Assembly (NCBI GenBank): GCA_029531795.1
Contig: JAPEIS010000012.1
Location: 1,860,001 to 1,924,000 of the forward strand
Length of the DNA stretch: 64,000 nt
Direction: 5' to 3'
Origin: Sclerotinia nivalis
Lineage: Eukaryota; Ascomycota; Leotiomycetes; Helotiales; Sclerotiniaceae
This document shows, piece by piece, positions 32,637 through 44,721 of this stretch (its first letter is position 1; each line of letters opens with the position of its first letter). A model generated the notes under the pieces. That model had not been told where the DNA came from. It saw only the letters and a list, made by a program, of their open reading frames with translations, and made no database searches. The translations under genes and the position numbers were made by a program.

Positions 32637-35528
32637 ATGGCACTTTCTAGTACCTCAACTATACCGGTCTCAATGAAACGGGATTCAAGGATATCATTTA
32701 TGGATAGCAAGCCAGACGAATCCAAGCGGCTACCGGCTTCGGAGTATGGACCGCGGCCAGTCAAAAGAGCTAGAGCAAGCAAACCTAAGGTTAAGTCAGG
32801 TTGCATTACATGCAAGTAAGTATATACTGATCCGTAATCTATCATTTCATTCCGGTTACCTATTCACGGAAGTCTAACATTGATTCCCCAGGGCTCGTCG
32901 TGTGAAATGTGATGGTAAGTTTTTTTTTTTTGCATTTCATCAATCTGATGAAGTTTTTGCTATTTCCTCTGATGTGATCTTACCAGAATTGAGCAAAGTC
33001 TTATTTATTCTTTTAAGACACTAGCATTCTACATGACTGTCGTTTAATTAATCTCAATTATCAATAGAGACAAAACCGCAATGTCTTCGATGTCAAAAGT
33101 TCGGACGAACATGCGATGGATACGCTCACGAGGCCCCATCACGAGGAACCATGGTGCCACTCCAACCCCGAATTCCAACAACAGATTTATATACCCCTAG
33201 TATTTCTTTGGAAGCAACAGAAGATGAAGGCCGGTACTTCCGATATTTCTGTGATCGAACCGCATATCAACTACCCGGTTATTTCGACCCCACTTTTTGG
33301 AAACATATAATTCTCCAAGAGAGTCACAATGTCACTCCAATTCGGCATGCAGTAATCGCTATTGGAGCTCTCAATAAAGCAATTGAAGAGGCACCTGTAC
33401 CAAGTCTGAAAGTTAATGTCATTCAAGATATAAATAAGAAGCATCATGAGTTTGCCGTCTTACAACATCTCAAAGCCATTCAGGCTTTGAACCAATACAT
33501 ATCTAGTTCCAATGGGCCTCAATTGAGAACAGCTCTCATGGCATGTTTACTTTTTGTTTGCTTTGAAACCATTCAAGGAAGTTATGCTTCATCGGTGCAG
33601 CAAACATATGGAGGCTTGAAGCTACTGAGAAGTTATTATGCTGGAAAACCTGGATCAAAACCGTGGATTCCACGGCGAATTTCAGCGGGTTCCAATACTA
33701 AGCCCCAAACTGATAAGATTATAGCAAAGGTTCACAGTCGACCGGGTATGGACGGTTCCTCCAAATCAGCAACCATCTCATCACATATCGAAGAGTATCT
33801 GGAATCTGATAAGCCGCCACTCCAATCTGCCCATACTCCCACGATTGATAGGATACCTACACCACCGCAAAGGGATTATAGTCCACGACTTGATGAAATG
33901 GCTATACCATCACATTATAAGTCAAATTTAACATTAGAACAGCAACGTTCTTTATCGGGTACACCGACTCAAGATTATTCAAGTGCCTACCATACTCCTA
34001 GTGAGTATGTATCGCCAAATGAACACCAAAATTCCAATATTGTGATACCAATTGCGCTTAATGGAAGAGGTCCTTCATCAAATCATTCAAACTCCACGTT
34101 TCGCACTCCAGAATCAGCTCACACTCCTCCTTCAATGGGTAATACACCACCCCCTACTACTTATAGATCGTCTCAATCCCCACCTATACACGTTAATCCT
34201 CGAAAACGACCTTTGCAATCAAGAAGCCCAACTCCACCTACTTTAAATAATGACTTCACGTTGGAGGAGAATATTATACAAGCGTTTGTCCGCCTGGATG
34301 GTCAAGGGTGTAAGTTCCTTCTGGTTTCCACAATTTTTGCCTAAGTTTTAGTCCCTTTAATATTTCCTACAATCAATCGTGCCCCCGATCTTTTAGACTT
34401 TGTACTCTGTCACATGCTAATGATCTACCTGATATAGTATTCTTCGGCATGACACCAGGTATTCCACCACTACTTTGGGACATTCATGCTGCACATCACA
34501 TTCCCATACCAAAAGTATTCACAAGTTTTTCCGAAGCTCGACACTGTTGGGATTTTTTAATGGATCGAACACTTCAATATTATCGAAGAACGCTTTTTGA
34601 CAGGAAATTCGCTAGTGCGAAAAGTGATACCCCCAATGAAATAGCACAGCAATATGCAGAATATGTTGCTGGACTAGATGAGTTCGAACAGGCTTTCCAA
34701 CCCATCTTGAGTTCTTCGATATCCCCAGAAGGAAAGGTACTTAATCAGGCCGCTATTGTTCTTATAGCACATCTCAAAGCCACAGCTATCACACTCTCGG
34801 CTGTCACTTCCACCTCAGAAATGATCTATGACTCGTTCATGAACGATTTCCGATACATAATTCAAGCTGCAGAGAAGCTCGTTACAACATGTGAGGCAAA
34901 TTCTTCGGCTATCAATTCATCACGATTTAGTTTTGATATCGGTATTGTTCCACCATTACATGTAGTGGCCACCAAATGTAGGGAACCAAACATCAGAAGA
35001 AAGGCATTAGATCTATTATTCAGAACTCCGAAGCAGGAAGGAATGTGGGATGGTGTATTGAGTGCTAGGATAGGCTTATGGATTTGTGGCTGTGAGGAAG
35101 ATGGATTAGATGTCCCCAGGAGACTCGAAGACGCCAATGCACAACCATACTACAGCAACCAAAGATTCCAACAAAGAGAACCAGTACCATCGTACGACGA
35201 AATTTTATCGCCAGGATACTTTAATTATGGCGAAACGAACTCGAATAGGGATATACTACAAGAACACTTTTCACCCTACTTATCACAAAGTCAAAGTCCA
35301 ATTCCTCGAACCCCTTCGCCATATACTCAAGCTCGTACACCTCCTATGCGAGACCACTTTCCACTACCTCGACAAGAAAACCCCTGGTTAATACCGGAAG
35401 AAAAACGCTTTCAACTGGTAGTTGTAGATTTTCATATACCGGATCGTTATATTATGGTTAAATGTAAAAGATCGGTACCAAGCAAAGATGGTACGAGAGA
35501 GGAAAGAGAGACCATTATTGCTTGGTGA
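32637..35528 (+). CDS. Zn2Cys6 (fungal binuclear cluster) transcription factor
   Basis: Four exons (32637-32815, 32892-32914, 33068-34309, 34438-35528) with consistent phases give 844 residues. The zinc cluster spans exons 1-3: GCITCKARRVKCDE then TKPQCLRCQKFGRTCDGY, with six Cys at about 57-85. A basic lead (KRARASKPKVKSG) precedes it. A conserved regulatory region follows (RHAVIAIGALNKAIE, then RTALMACLLFVCFETIQG), typical of the C6 finger family. A long Ser/Pro/Thr-rich linker with repeated PPxxY and TPP runs covers about 260-470, and a second helical region follows. The protein is nuclear by family. A second exon of only 23 nt lies inside the DNA-binding domain. Targets are unknown. Confidence 0.9.
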
Positions 35529-36527
35529 ATTGTATTGATAATGCGCTACTTGAAGTATCGTATCTGGGGAGTTTGAAGGTTCTATCGCATAGTCTTGGAG
35601 TTCTAGCGTCGGAAATGGGCATCAATGAATGGAGTTTTTGGATATGAAGATTATCCTATGAAAATAGCCCTCATAGATTGGGGCGAGGTTATTCTAGATA
35701 TATTCAAAGTCTTATAATCTAGATCATAAACTTTTGATGTGTGGAAAGTAGTTGCAAGTAAATTTGAAATACCTTTAGCAAAAGCGCTTCCTCGGGAAGA
35801 TTCAACTGCACGCCATTTTCGAGGTAAATCACGTGTCCGGCTTTACCTCGGCTTTAAAAGGCTAATAAATTATTGCCTAGCGGGGTTGCTTGATGCCTGA
35901 AGCGGAAGTTTAATCTCGAGAGACGAGGCTTTTGATAAAAAGGTCAACAGCGTTCGAAAGTTGATTTCTACTTTCGCAGATACAAGCTGAAAGAGCCCTT
36001 TTCCACTACCAAATCGAAGCACGAACCTTCAAGTTGTGATCAAGAGCAATCTGAAGAAATCCTCTACTCAGAATCTACAACACTCACCCCTATCAGACCT
36101 ATTTAACAACATACCGTGCGCAAAGACAGACCAGCGCAAATACAACGAATACTTTCAAGTGGGATACTTAACTACAGTCCCAACCCATCTGCGAGCGGCA
36201 CACACACGACTCCGCATTGATACTTCCTACTGGATAGTATTTTGCTCACTATACACGACCGTGTTCTGGATCAATCTAGAAAAGTGTCATACATTCGAGC
36301 GCGTCTACCAAGAGTACCTTAACCTATTCTCTGCGGCATTCTACCTCGTGTATATTGGGGCAATCATATTTTTACGACAAACTCTTTCAGTTTAATTTAA
36401 CTACAAGACCTACTGCATCAATTTTGATATCACATCCCGCGGCTTAATAAATAGATATCCAACATCAGGTTGGGTTTGGAATTCGAACCTACTCACTCGA
36501 GATTATACAACTACCCATTACCACAAG
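35529..36527. other. Intergenic with a possible small membrane-protein exon
   Basis: An open stretch from about 36039 to 36395 encodes two hydrophobic segments (YWIVFCSLYTTVFWI and FSAAFYLVYIGAIIFL) but has no in-frame ATG. It is therefore an exon of an unseen gene or chance. The rest is upstream sequence of the CK2 gene. Confidence 0.35.
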
Positions 36528-37625
36528 ATGTCTTCCTCCTCTGGTACTCCAGAGTCTTGGATCTCTTCCTTTTGCGCATTATTGGGTCATGAATACTTTG
36601 CAGAGATATCGGAAGAATTTATAGAAGATGACTTCAATTTGACAGGTTTACAGACACAAGTAGCCATGTATAAGGAAGCACTCGAGGTAATTGTATTCAT
36701 TACTCAGGGATTCTGATAACATGCTAATCAAAACTTTGTTCTTTAGATGATATTAGATGTCGAACCAGAAGAAGATGATGACGAAGATGACGAAGATGAG
36801 GATGAAGATGAGGATGCATCTATTGAAGGCGAGGATCGATCAGGACGAAGAGCAGCCGCCGAAAGAAGACATCAACGAATGGCAAGCGATCTGTCGATTA
36901 TAGAATCATCCGCAGAAATGTTATATGGTCTTATCCATCAACGATTTATCTGTTCTCGAGCCGGTATACAACAAATGTCGGAAAAATATGACCTAGCCCA
37001 TTTTGGTCACTGTCCACGAACACATTGCGAACAAGTCCGAACTTTACCTGTAGGATTATCTGATGTTCCAGGTGAAGATACTGTTAAACTTTTCTGTCCA
37101 TCATGTCTCGATGTTTACGTTCCTCCAAATTCTCGATTCCAAACTGTCGACGGTGCATACTTTGGGCGAACTTTCGGAGCGCTCTTCCTCCTCACTTTCC
37201 CCGATTATGATATTAGCAAGAAGGGATTAGAAGCATTGAGCGGGCATGGAGCTAGAAATTTACAACATGCCAATGATGAAGAAAAGGAAAAGATCAACGG
37301 CATGAATGCATCAAATCTCGCACCTGGTCTTGGAAAGGGCAAAGTATACGAACCTAAAATTTATGGATTCAAAGTTTCGGAGAGAGCGAGAAGTGGTCCT
37401 CGAATGGCTTGGTTGAGGAAAAGGCCAGATGACATTAGGGAGTTAGATGAAGCTACTGCATATGCTATGGAGCATGCAGATGATAGTGATGAGGGTATTG
37501 ATGTTGCACATGGTGGTGCCAGTGCGAGTGCTCGACTTAAGCCACGGAGGAGGCATCCAAAGGTTATGGCACATAATGGGGGTAGTCCGATGAGTGTTGA
37601 AGCCAATGGAGAAATTTTCTCATAG
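36528..37625 (+). CDS. CKB1: Casein kinase II regulatory (beta) subunit
   Basis: Two exons (36528-36686 and 36747-37625, phase 0 intron of 60 nt) give 345 residues. The N-terminal SWISSFCALLGHEYFAEI is the family start. An acidic run of Asp/Glu (about 60-78) is the insert typical of fungal CKB1. The zinc ribbon Cys142-x4-Cys147-x22-Cys170-x2-Cys173 has exactly the CK2 beta spacing. LIHQRFICSRAGIQQM and RTFGALFLLTFPDY are further signatures. The zinc ribbon dimerises the subunit, which docks two catalytic CKA subunits and tunes substrate choice. The C-terminal tail is extended relative to animal CK2 beta (215 residues) and rich in Ala/Arg/Ser. Confidence 0.95.
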
Positions 37626-38550
37626 CATAAGTAATCGCGAGTGAAAAGATTGAGGGGTGGGTGGTAGGGCGTTTGGGGTAGGCTGCTTTTTATCGTTGCG
37701 GCGATGGATGAATGATACAGTAGATGGTTCAGCTTTTATGATTATCATATGGCTTGCGTTTGCAAATTAACTCACATACATATATTGGTGGAATCGGAGC
37801 GCATGAAATTACTTGCTTAATTGTTTATTACATGTGTGACGGGCAAGCGAGCGAAGAAGGCATTTAGCTTTGCATATGGGTGGTTTATTCTAACTTGGTG
37901 AGATGGATTATGAGTATAATTGAGAGTTTGATTGGGGACGGGGGAGAAGGAAGACTGTGCTGAGGAAGCGGATGGTTGAAAAATCAAAGGGAGTATAAAT
38001 GAGTAAATATATCATCAAGACTTCCAAGTGAAATAAGTAAAAAACGTATGATCAAGGAAGACAAGCAAGACAACCACCCACATAACATAATCCACACCAT
38101 CCGCATCCTCCATCAACACCCCCAAACCAAGCACGAGATAAAAATCCTCATCTCCAACCGATCAATTTATCACCTGATCAATTTATCAACTTATAAACTA
38201 TCAATCAATTATCCGATATCTGATATTGAGCTTCTTCCTAAACTAGGTACAGCCATCGCACCCCGATCCGTCGCGACCCGCTCCGCTCCGCTCCGCTCCA
38301 TCCCTATAACAAATATACTCTTCAATTCCTATTCCATTTCCTTTCCCATTCCACCGTATCTTCCCACTCGCACTCACACTCACTTGAGAGTAGATGGGAG
38401 GAAGGCCCATTCTTTATTTTTTGTTTGATTTTATTTTGTTTATTTTTTTTATTTTTTTTTTATTTCTTGTTTATTTTTTTTTATTTTTTTTTTTTTTTTG
38501 GATATATTGTAAATTCTTAAGTTGTTGTAGGTATGGAGGTGGAGGTGGAG
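37626..38550. other. Intergenic, 3' flank of CK2 beta, low complexity
   Basis: No gene supported. It contains a CTCCG pentamer run (38281-38299) and a long T-rich tract (about 38405-38500) immediately before the solo LTR. Open stretch 38048-38428 looks like a chance C/A-rich frame. Confidence 0.5.
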
Positions 38551-38763
38551 TATCACGGAGGCAGTAGATAGGATAATAGAAATCACTTTTATTGATAAGA
38601 CGTAGCTCGAAGAGCTACGTTTCTATAGAAGGAACGGTTCCTTAAATACATTTATGTGTAGCGCTAGCCCCGACCGGGGCTAGCCTACACTTATCCGAGG
38701 TCCGACTCCTATGGGTCGGAACCCGAGCGGTCTCCGTATACCATATACGGGGACCCCGTGACA
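38551..38763 (-). repeat. Solo LTR, 213 bp, hairpin-rich intact copy
   Basis: Flanked by perfect 5-bp duplications TGGAG (38546-38550 and 38764-38768). Ends are TATCACGG and CCGTGACA, an inverted TGTCACGG with one transition. In sense (minus) direction it starts TGTCACGGGG and would be a lone LTR left by recombination. A compact MITE-like element cannot be excluded. It holds four strong hairpins: 38600-38620 (9 bp, GAA loop), 38656-38690 (15 bp with one bulge), 38701-38720 (6 bp) and 38729-38755 (12 bp with one mismatch). The sister copy is at 17754-17966. Confidence 0.88.
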
Positions 38764-41700
38764 TGGAGGTGGAGTTTTGGGGATTGTGGGTGAGGGTGGA
38801 ATTGGAATAGTTTGATTTTAGTTGGGAGATATTAAAATAGATGAGAAGGAAGGGAGCGCAGAAAGGGGGGGGGAGGGAGTGTTATTGAGATTAAGGATGA
38901 GGTTATGATTAAGTTTTATTTGTGTGTATGTGTGTGTAAGTAGGTATTGTGGATTGGTATATACGTGTATTGATATTGACCAAAGTGCGGGAGATATTTG
39001 AGCTCTCGTCCCTTTTTCAAGGAAAAGGGGAAGGGGAAAAGATGGAAAGTGAGTTTGTGTATGGGTTGGTGAAGGATTGGGGTTGAGATTGTGTTGGGGA
39101 TGAGGATGGGGCTAGGGATGGGAATGGGAATGGTGTATTTTGGTATTATGTTCCTGTGATATTCGGGGATTTCCTAGGGAATGCTTGGGCGTGGGGTGTG
39201 GAAGGGTATGAATTTGATAGTTTAGCAGTTGAGGGAGGAAAATTTTGAAAGGTGGATGAAGAATATAGGGATTAAAAAGGAGGCAAAGGATATATGGGAT
39301 ATATGGGATATATGGGATAGACTGAGGGAGAAATGTTTGAAGGTTGTATTGCACGTTGAAGTTGGACATGCTAATAAGGAGGAAGGATATTGTCTAGAAG
39401 GAACAAGCGCCTTTCCCTCTCTCTAATCTCTTCCTCTTACTTGCAGGTTCTGTGGACATCTACACACTATATAATATCTGTCTAATATCAATACTAATAC
39501 TATCAACTCAGCAACTACTCAGTTTCGGATATACAATGAAGATATTTCATCTAATAACCACTTCCACAGAGTGAAACCCATCTTTTGAGCACTATGCAAG
39601 AAACTCTCGACGCCTAGGATATACCTTTCAAATAGTTGCTTGAAGCTTAGGTAATAAGTATTTTCCATCCTCCAAATTCTCAGAACGAGATATATAAACT
39701 TTCACAAAAGAACTCTATGTTATACCTTTAAGGCTTATAATGATAGACTCTGTGCCTATGTATCCATATATCTTATACTCTACCCTTCCCTCCTGCCCAC
39801 CATTAACATCTACGCAAACCCTAACTTTGTAATTTTTCAGCTTTATGTTCTTCGCTTTATTTGTAATTTCTACATTTCCATCCTCATTCCCATCCCATAC
39901 TCTTCCCCATCTCCATCCCTTCCCATACTTTTCCCCATTCTCCATTCCCATCTTTCTCACTCCTCCCTGTTTCCCTGTTTCCTTTCCTATTACCTCAACA
40001 CAATACCTTTACCTCCTCTATCCTACCAAATATATTCTATTTGCCACGATTAAACACTGTCAATCGAAAAAACTCCTCTTGGACGAGTGCGCTCTCAGAA
40101 CCAACCCTTTACCTTACCACAAGTAATCTTCAGATCATCTCGCCTATTCGCATCAAGAATTCATTGCGTAGGGGGCTCGAGCTCAACGGACTAGATTTGT
40201 ACCGGTGGGGAGATAGATGTATTACTGCGGAAATACGTACCTGAAAGTCTGTGCGAGCTTAATGTATGTCTTTAATCATAATATATACATAATGGTTACA
40301 GTGGCACTGTTTGAAAATATCGTTCCGTCTTGATTGCATCGGTTTATACTTCAGTTTGTGTATCGTTTTATTTTATTCTATCCGCTAGAGCTAAAATGAA
40401 ACAGGATCTGATGCCCACATGCCATGGATCTAAGACGCTAGAAGCACCCTTTGAAATTTGCCTTTGTGTGTAGATACCTTGGTGGCGGGAGCTTTGCATT
40501 ATGGAAGAGAGCCCACATCCAGCGACGTGCGCAGTCAAGGGATGTCCAAACACAAGAGGCGAGATATCAGTCGAAGAATACAGAGGCGAACATTCTGTAT
40601 TTCAAACAGGTCCGGTCTGGATCTGGATGGTATTAGGTTTAGAACCATCTGCTATTTACCACCCGAGAAGCTAAGCATTCTGTATCGATCAAAAACCAGG
40701 AACCAGGAACCCGAAACCAGATTCATCACATGTTGGCCTGTGGAAACCACCCCGAGGGGCTCGCTGAGTGTGTGACCAGTCTCGTACTATGGCGGTCCAA
40801 AAATTCGAGAACTTCGATTCTGGCTATGGGAAGTACCGCTTGAACCAACAGAGTTCAATCTACAGTATGTGTTCAGGAGATAAATGCGCCATCTTCATCT
40901 ACACAGCAGTTGTACTAGAGACCTTGGTAGTCAACGGACACCATTTGTACTACAGGTCTTGGTAGTAGACATCGAAACACCCATACTTGTGACATGACAC
41001 ACCCGTGGAGTAGCTTACCAAATTCACAATGAATACCAGCACGCCTAACATTGTGCGACTATCCCAATCCTAACTATCTAATTCAAATTTACAACAAGTC
41101 AGTTCAGCTGCGCAACTCATTAAACATCTCTTGAGCTTCACCATAAGGAGATGGACTCCGCAGCCATACTAACTTCAAATGAGGAAGCAAACGATTCACA
41201 AATGTAAGTCAGTTAGACACAACAACGCACATCTTGCCAGTTTTAAACAGGCTCCTGTAGGATCAGTTAAGTAAATTGTATACAGAGAAGTGGGAATGAG
41301 TCGAGTCGGTTGAATCGTATATAAGAAGATGAAGAAGTAACAATTCGATATCGTAGGTGAAGGGGGAAGGGGAGAGATGGGCGGAGTGGATATTTAGGGC
41401 TGTGATAAAATTTAGTGGAAGGCCACTGGAGGCCCATGGGATTTAATGCTCATTTATATGTACTTATGCTAGTCGAAGTCATACTTGTCCATAAAATAGA
41501 GAGAAATTACATAAGAATTACAATTCCCCTTGTAGCTTCGGGGTATGAAACCCAATGACTATGCTTTTCAGTCTGTGATGTAGTGGCATGTTTTTCCTTG
41601 AATTTGAACGTCGCATTCGGTGGGCAAAAAGATGAAATGAATTCCATATCAATGCATCGCCATGAAATCGGACAAAAAGTCACAAGTCATAGAATTCGAG

Positions 41701-41936
41701 ACTGTCCTTCTCATTGGAAAAGAAGCACGTGGAAAGAAAAGGTCATTTGTTCTTACCTAATACTTTTCGTGCCACAGTGCACAGTCACCGCCACATATAC
41801 CACATAAGAAGCTCCCTTCATCAAGTCAAGACTTCAAGTTTTTATATCCATCATCCAGCTACTTCATCCATTCTCTATCACTACAAGAGATTACCAACCA
41901 GAAACACCATAAACCTTCAGAAAATCCTCACACAAA
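38764..41936. other. Intergenic, about 3.2 kb, low complexity and unique DNA, no gene recognised
   Basis: Starts G-rich (38770-39230). Three perfect tandem 9-mers ATATGGGAT lie at 39292-39318. Then pyrimidine-rich tracts appear (39860-40010). An imperfect direct repeat of about 25 bp (TTGTACTA...CTTGGTAGT) lies near 40908 and 40945. Several open stretches under 110 codons have no motif. The last 200 bp (CATCCA-rich) look like the promoter of the microprotein gene. Confidence 0.45.
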
Positions 41937-42110
41937 ATGCCATCCTTTACCGAAACTCCTTCAGCCTCTACCAACGAGGTTCCAAACCCCACTACGGCAA
42001 ATACTTCCAACGATCAAACAGCGCAGAAATCCGAGGCTCAACTAGAGGCCGATAGATTGTATGAGGAGAGAATTGAGGAGGAGTATGCTAAGAGAGAAGG
42101 TGGTGCTTAG
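41937..42110 (+). CDS. 57-residue acidic microprotein
   Basis: ATG in good context (CACAAAATGCC) opens 57 codons to TAG. The protein is MPSFTETPSAS at the start, Thr/Asn-rich in the middle, and ends in a charged helix: EAQLEADRLYEERIEEEY then AKREGGA at the C-terminus. The highly regular charged helix and the short Gly-Gly-Ala end look like a real conserved small fungal protein, but I do not recognise a function. It is preceded by a CA/CT-rich leader without ATG for over 100 bp, as for an expressed fungal gene. It is too short for most gene callers. Confidence 0.55.
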   Translation: MPSFTETPSASTNEVPNPTTANTSNDQTAQKSEAQLEADRLYEERIEEEYAKREGGA

Positions 42111-43602
42111 GATGAGTGGAAAGACATCGATATGGAGAGACTTCTCTTATCACGTTTCTTTGGTGGCAAATCCATGGATGAAATGGTATCATGAAGATAC
42201 TACCCTGAGGCAAGCAAATATTGAATCTTTTGGAGGATTGACCATGGAAAATCTAGGAGGATTTTACACGTAGCATTAATAATGATATCATTGCTCTGTC
42301 CTTCACCGTTTATGCAACTTCGTCATTTTACAAGTGAAATCCGAACAAACGCCCTCATTATCTCCATGGCTTCGGAGTTACGGAGTATTACCATAACATC
42401 TTGTTCGGGATTGTAGTCTTGCAACTGCAGCGGTAAGCATATAAAAATCTTTCACAGTAATAAGTCGTTCTAGACAACCAGGATATGTCAGCCTTCTGGG
42501 TCTTTTTCAAGCCTCCGGGTCTTCATACGCGCCTTGGAAAGCTTGATGTTGGTAGGGTAAATGTATTCAACCAATCCTATCGCATGTTTTGTAATAAAGC
42601 CGTCAAACAGCCAATGGCACAACGGATATTAACAAGCAAGGAGGATATCATAGAAGCTAGGCATCTGGAATCCCTGAATTTTTTACCTTTGTTTGGAGCT
42701 CCGGGTCGATCAATGCGTTTGGATTGTGGATTGTGGATTGTGTTCCTGTGTGTTGGTGGTGTAGCATTTTGGCTGTAAACCACACCAGAAACATTCAATG
42801 GATATGGAAATCTGATATCAAAGTCCGGTAGCCAGCAACAGAAATATAAGGAGATGGATATCATAGTTCCCCAATTCATCTCTCATCCAAGTTTTTTAAG
42901 ATATTCATTCTACCCATAATAATAATAATTATATTTGCCGAATTCCCCGCTTTCGATGTTGAATCTTCTCATCTTCTCGTCTCCTTTAGGATAAGCGCAA
43001 ATGGAAATGACCATCCATTGACGCATCAGAGAAACTGATGCTTGTGAGTGTCAAAACTAATCAACCAATCATAATTCATGTATTACCCACGTTCAACGAA
43101 TCAAAAGAGAGATAATTAATGGTCAGCAAGCTTCTAAATGTTCAAACAACCTCCTTTGAATTATGACCGTGGTTGAAGGCAAACCAACTACGAACAATTT
43201 AATCATTAAAAATGGATCCCAGAAGTTTCCACTTTTCTCTACCTCATTTGCATAAGCTCTTAAGCTATTAATTGATTGATGTCTACCATCTAACATATAA
43301 AGATCTGGAGACCGTCTCCCTTTTCAATCTCATAAATCCAATTCTCAAGCCGAAACCAATCAGGAATAATATCAAACAAGGTGCAAGCAGTCAGAAAGTT
43401 GAGATCAAGAATTAGAAAAACATTCACTTCTATTTCAATACCGAGATCATCAATTTTTTTCTTCCCTGAAATTACAATTGTAGAGAGACATCTTCTTTAA
43501 ATGACATCACAAGTACCACTTGTCCTCTCGTACTGAAAATTCCACAACCAATTGTGAAAAGAAAACGAACACAACATCAGCCACATATCACCTACCGCAG
43601 TC
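42111..43602. other. Intergenic, no gene firmly supported
   Basis: An ATG-initiated open stretch at 42485-42778 (97 codons, MSAFWVFFKPPG) ends in a hydrophobic segment (GLWIVFLCVGGVAFWL). It faintly resembles the hydrophobic stretch at 36220-36260 but has no other support. The last 200 bp are a CA-rich leader of the transporter gene. Confidence 0.35.
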
Positions 43603-44721
43603 ATGGTTTTAGTTGCTCTCAAAAACCTCTTCTTTTACCAAGAGATCATTCCTAAACAACCTAAATCAAATCGAGAACCAAGAATACCAGAAATCGATTA
43701 TACTACATCTAGACAACCCCTCCTATCATCAAATGGCGACAGCAATCCCAGCTCGGAATCCATCGAAAGAAATCATGATGATGATGAAAGTACATTAGAT
43801 TTAGAATCTCAAGATTCGAGATCGGAAAAATCATCAAGGAAGAAAGGATGGAGAATTGATGCGAGAGTTATTTCGGATGCGACAATTGGTTTGAGTGATG
43901 GATTAACGGTCCCATTTGCTTTGACAGCTGGATTATCGGCTTTTGGAGACTCGAAGGTTGTTATTGGGGGTGGAATGGCGGAATTGATTGCAGGGGCTAT
44001 CTCTATGGGCTTGGGTGGATACCTTGCTGCTAAGAGTGAACTGTGAGTTAACCCTTTATTTTTGCTGGGAACAGTATTTGAGTGGTATGATGAAGTCATC
44101 ATCAAATAGTCTGCCTCCACGGCAGTGGCCCCCGGAGGGCCAGCGGAGCGTCATTTAATTTGGGAGTTGAAATAACTAACAAACAATTTCATCAGTGCAT
44201 CATATCATGCCAAACGAGAAAAGACCATAAAACGAATAGAAACCGATCTTCAAGGCGTACTGTCCGATCTCAAGGAAGTATTCGAACCATACAATTTACC
44301 CAAACACATTATCGAAGATCTCACTACCCACCTTGCTAATTGTTCTACGGATCTTCTCACCGACTTTGTGATGCAATTCCAACACTGCGAAGAAGAACCA
44401 GCTACATCTCGCGCCTTTACATCCGCTCTTACAATCTCACTTGGATATTTTCTCGGTGGTTTATTACCTCTATTACCCTATCTTTTTGTCACCCATGTTT
44501 ATCAAGGATTATACATCTCGATTGTTGTCATGGTAATTACATTATTCGTTTTCGGATATGTGAAGACTGGTACGATAACAGGATTTAAAGAGGGGAAATG
44601 TATTCGAAGAAATTGTCAGGGCGGTGTTGAAATGGTAATTGTGGGAAGTGTAGCGGCAGCTGCGGCAATGGGATTAGTGAGGTTATTTCAACCTGAAGGA
44701 GATTCTGGAATGGGATTTTGA
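43603..44721 (+). CDS. CCC1: Vacuolar iron/manganese transporter, CCC1/VIT1 family
   Basis: Two exons (43603-44042 and 44196-44721; 153-nt intron, branch AATAACTAAC) give 321 residues. A hydrophilic Ser/Asp-rich N-terminus (1-85) is followed by RVISDATIGLSDGLTVPFAL, the family signature with metal-binding Asp. There are five membrane segments (about 98-118, 121-145, 225-248, 253-273, 290-312) and a conserved charged loop (KREKTIKRIETDLQ) that binds metal between segments 2 and 3. Members move cytosolic Fe2+ or Mn2+ into the vacuole in exchange for protons. The intron contains a double GC hairpin (44111-44142). It is likely iron-regulated by family, but no site was identified here. Confidence 0.9.
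44111..44142. repeat. Double GC hairpin inside the transporter intron
   Basis: Two adjacent perfect hairpins: CTGCC-tccac-GGCAG (44111-44125) and TGGCCC-ccgga-GGGCCA (44126-44142), followed by GCGGAGCG. The layout equals the double-hairpin elements known from fungal mitochondrial DNA. It is GC-rich in contrast to the rest of the intron, so it was probably inserted. Confidence 0.75.

Noticed and set aside
39715..40126. C/T-rich open stretches on both strands
   Set aside because: Low-complexity composition explains the lack of stops, and no domain is present.
40750..40766. CCCCGAGGGGC palindrome as a further member of the GC hairpin family
   Set aside because: The stem is short and the loop differs from the YCGGA type, so membership is not supported.
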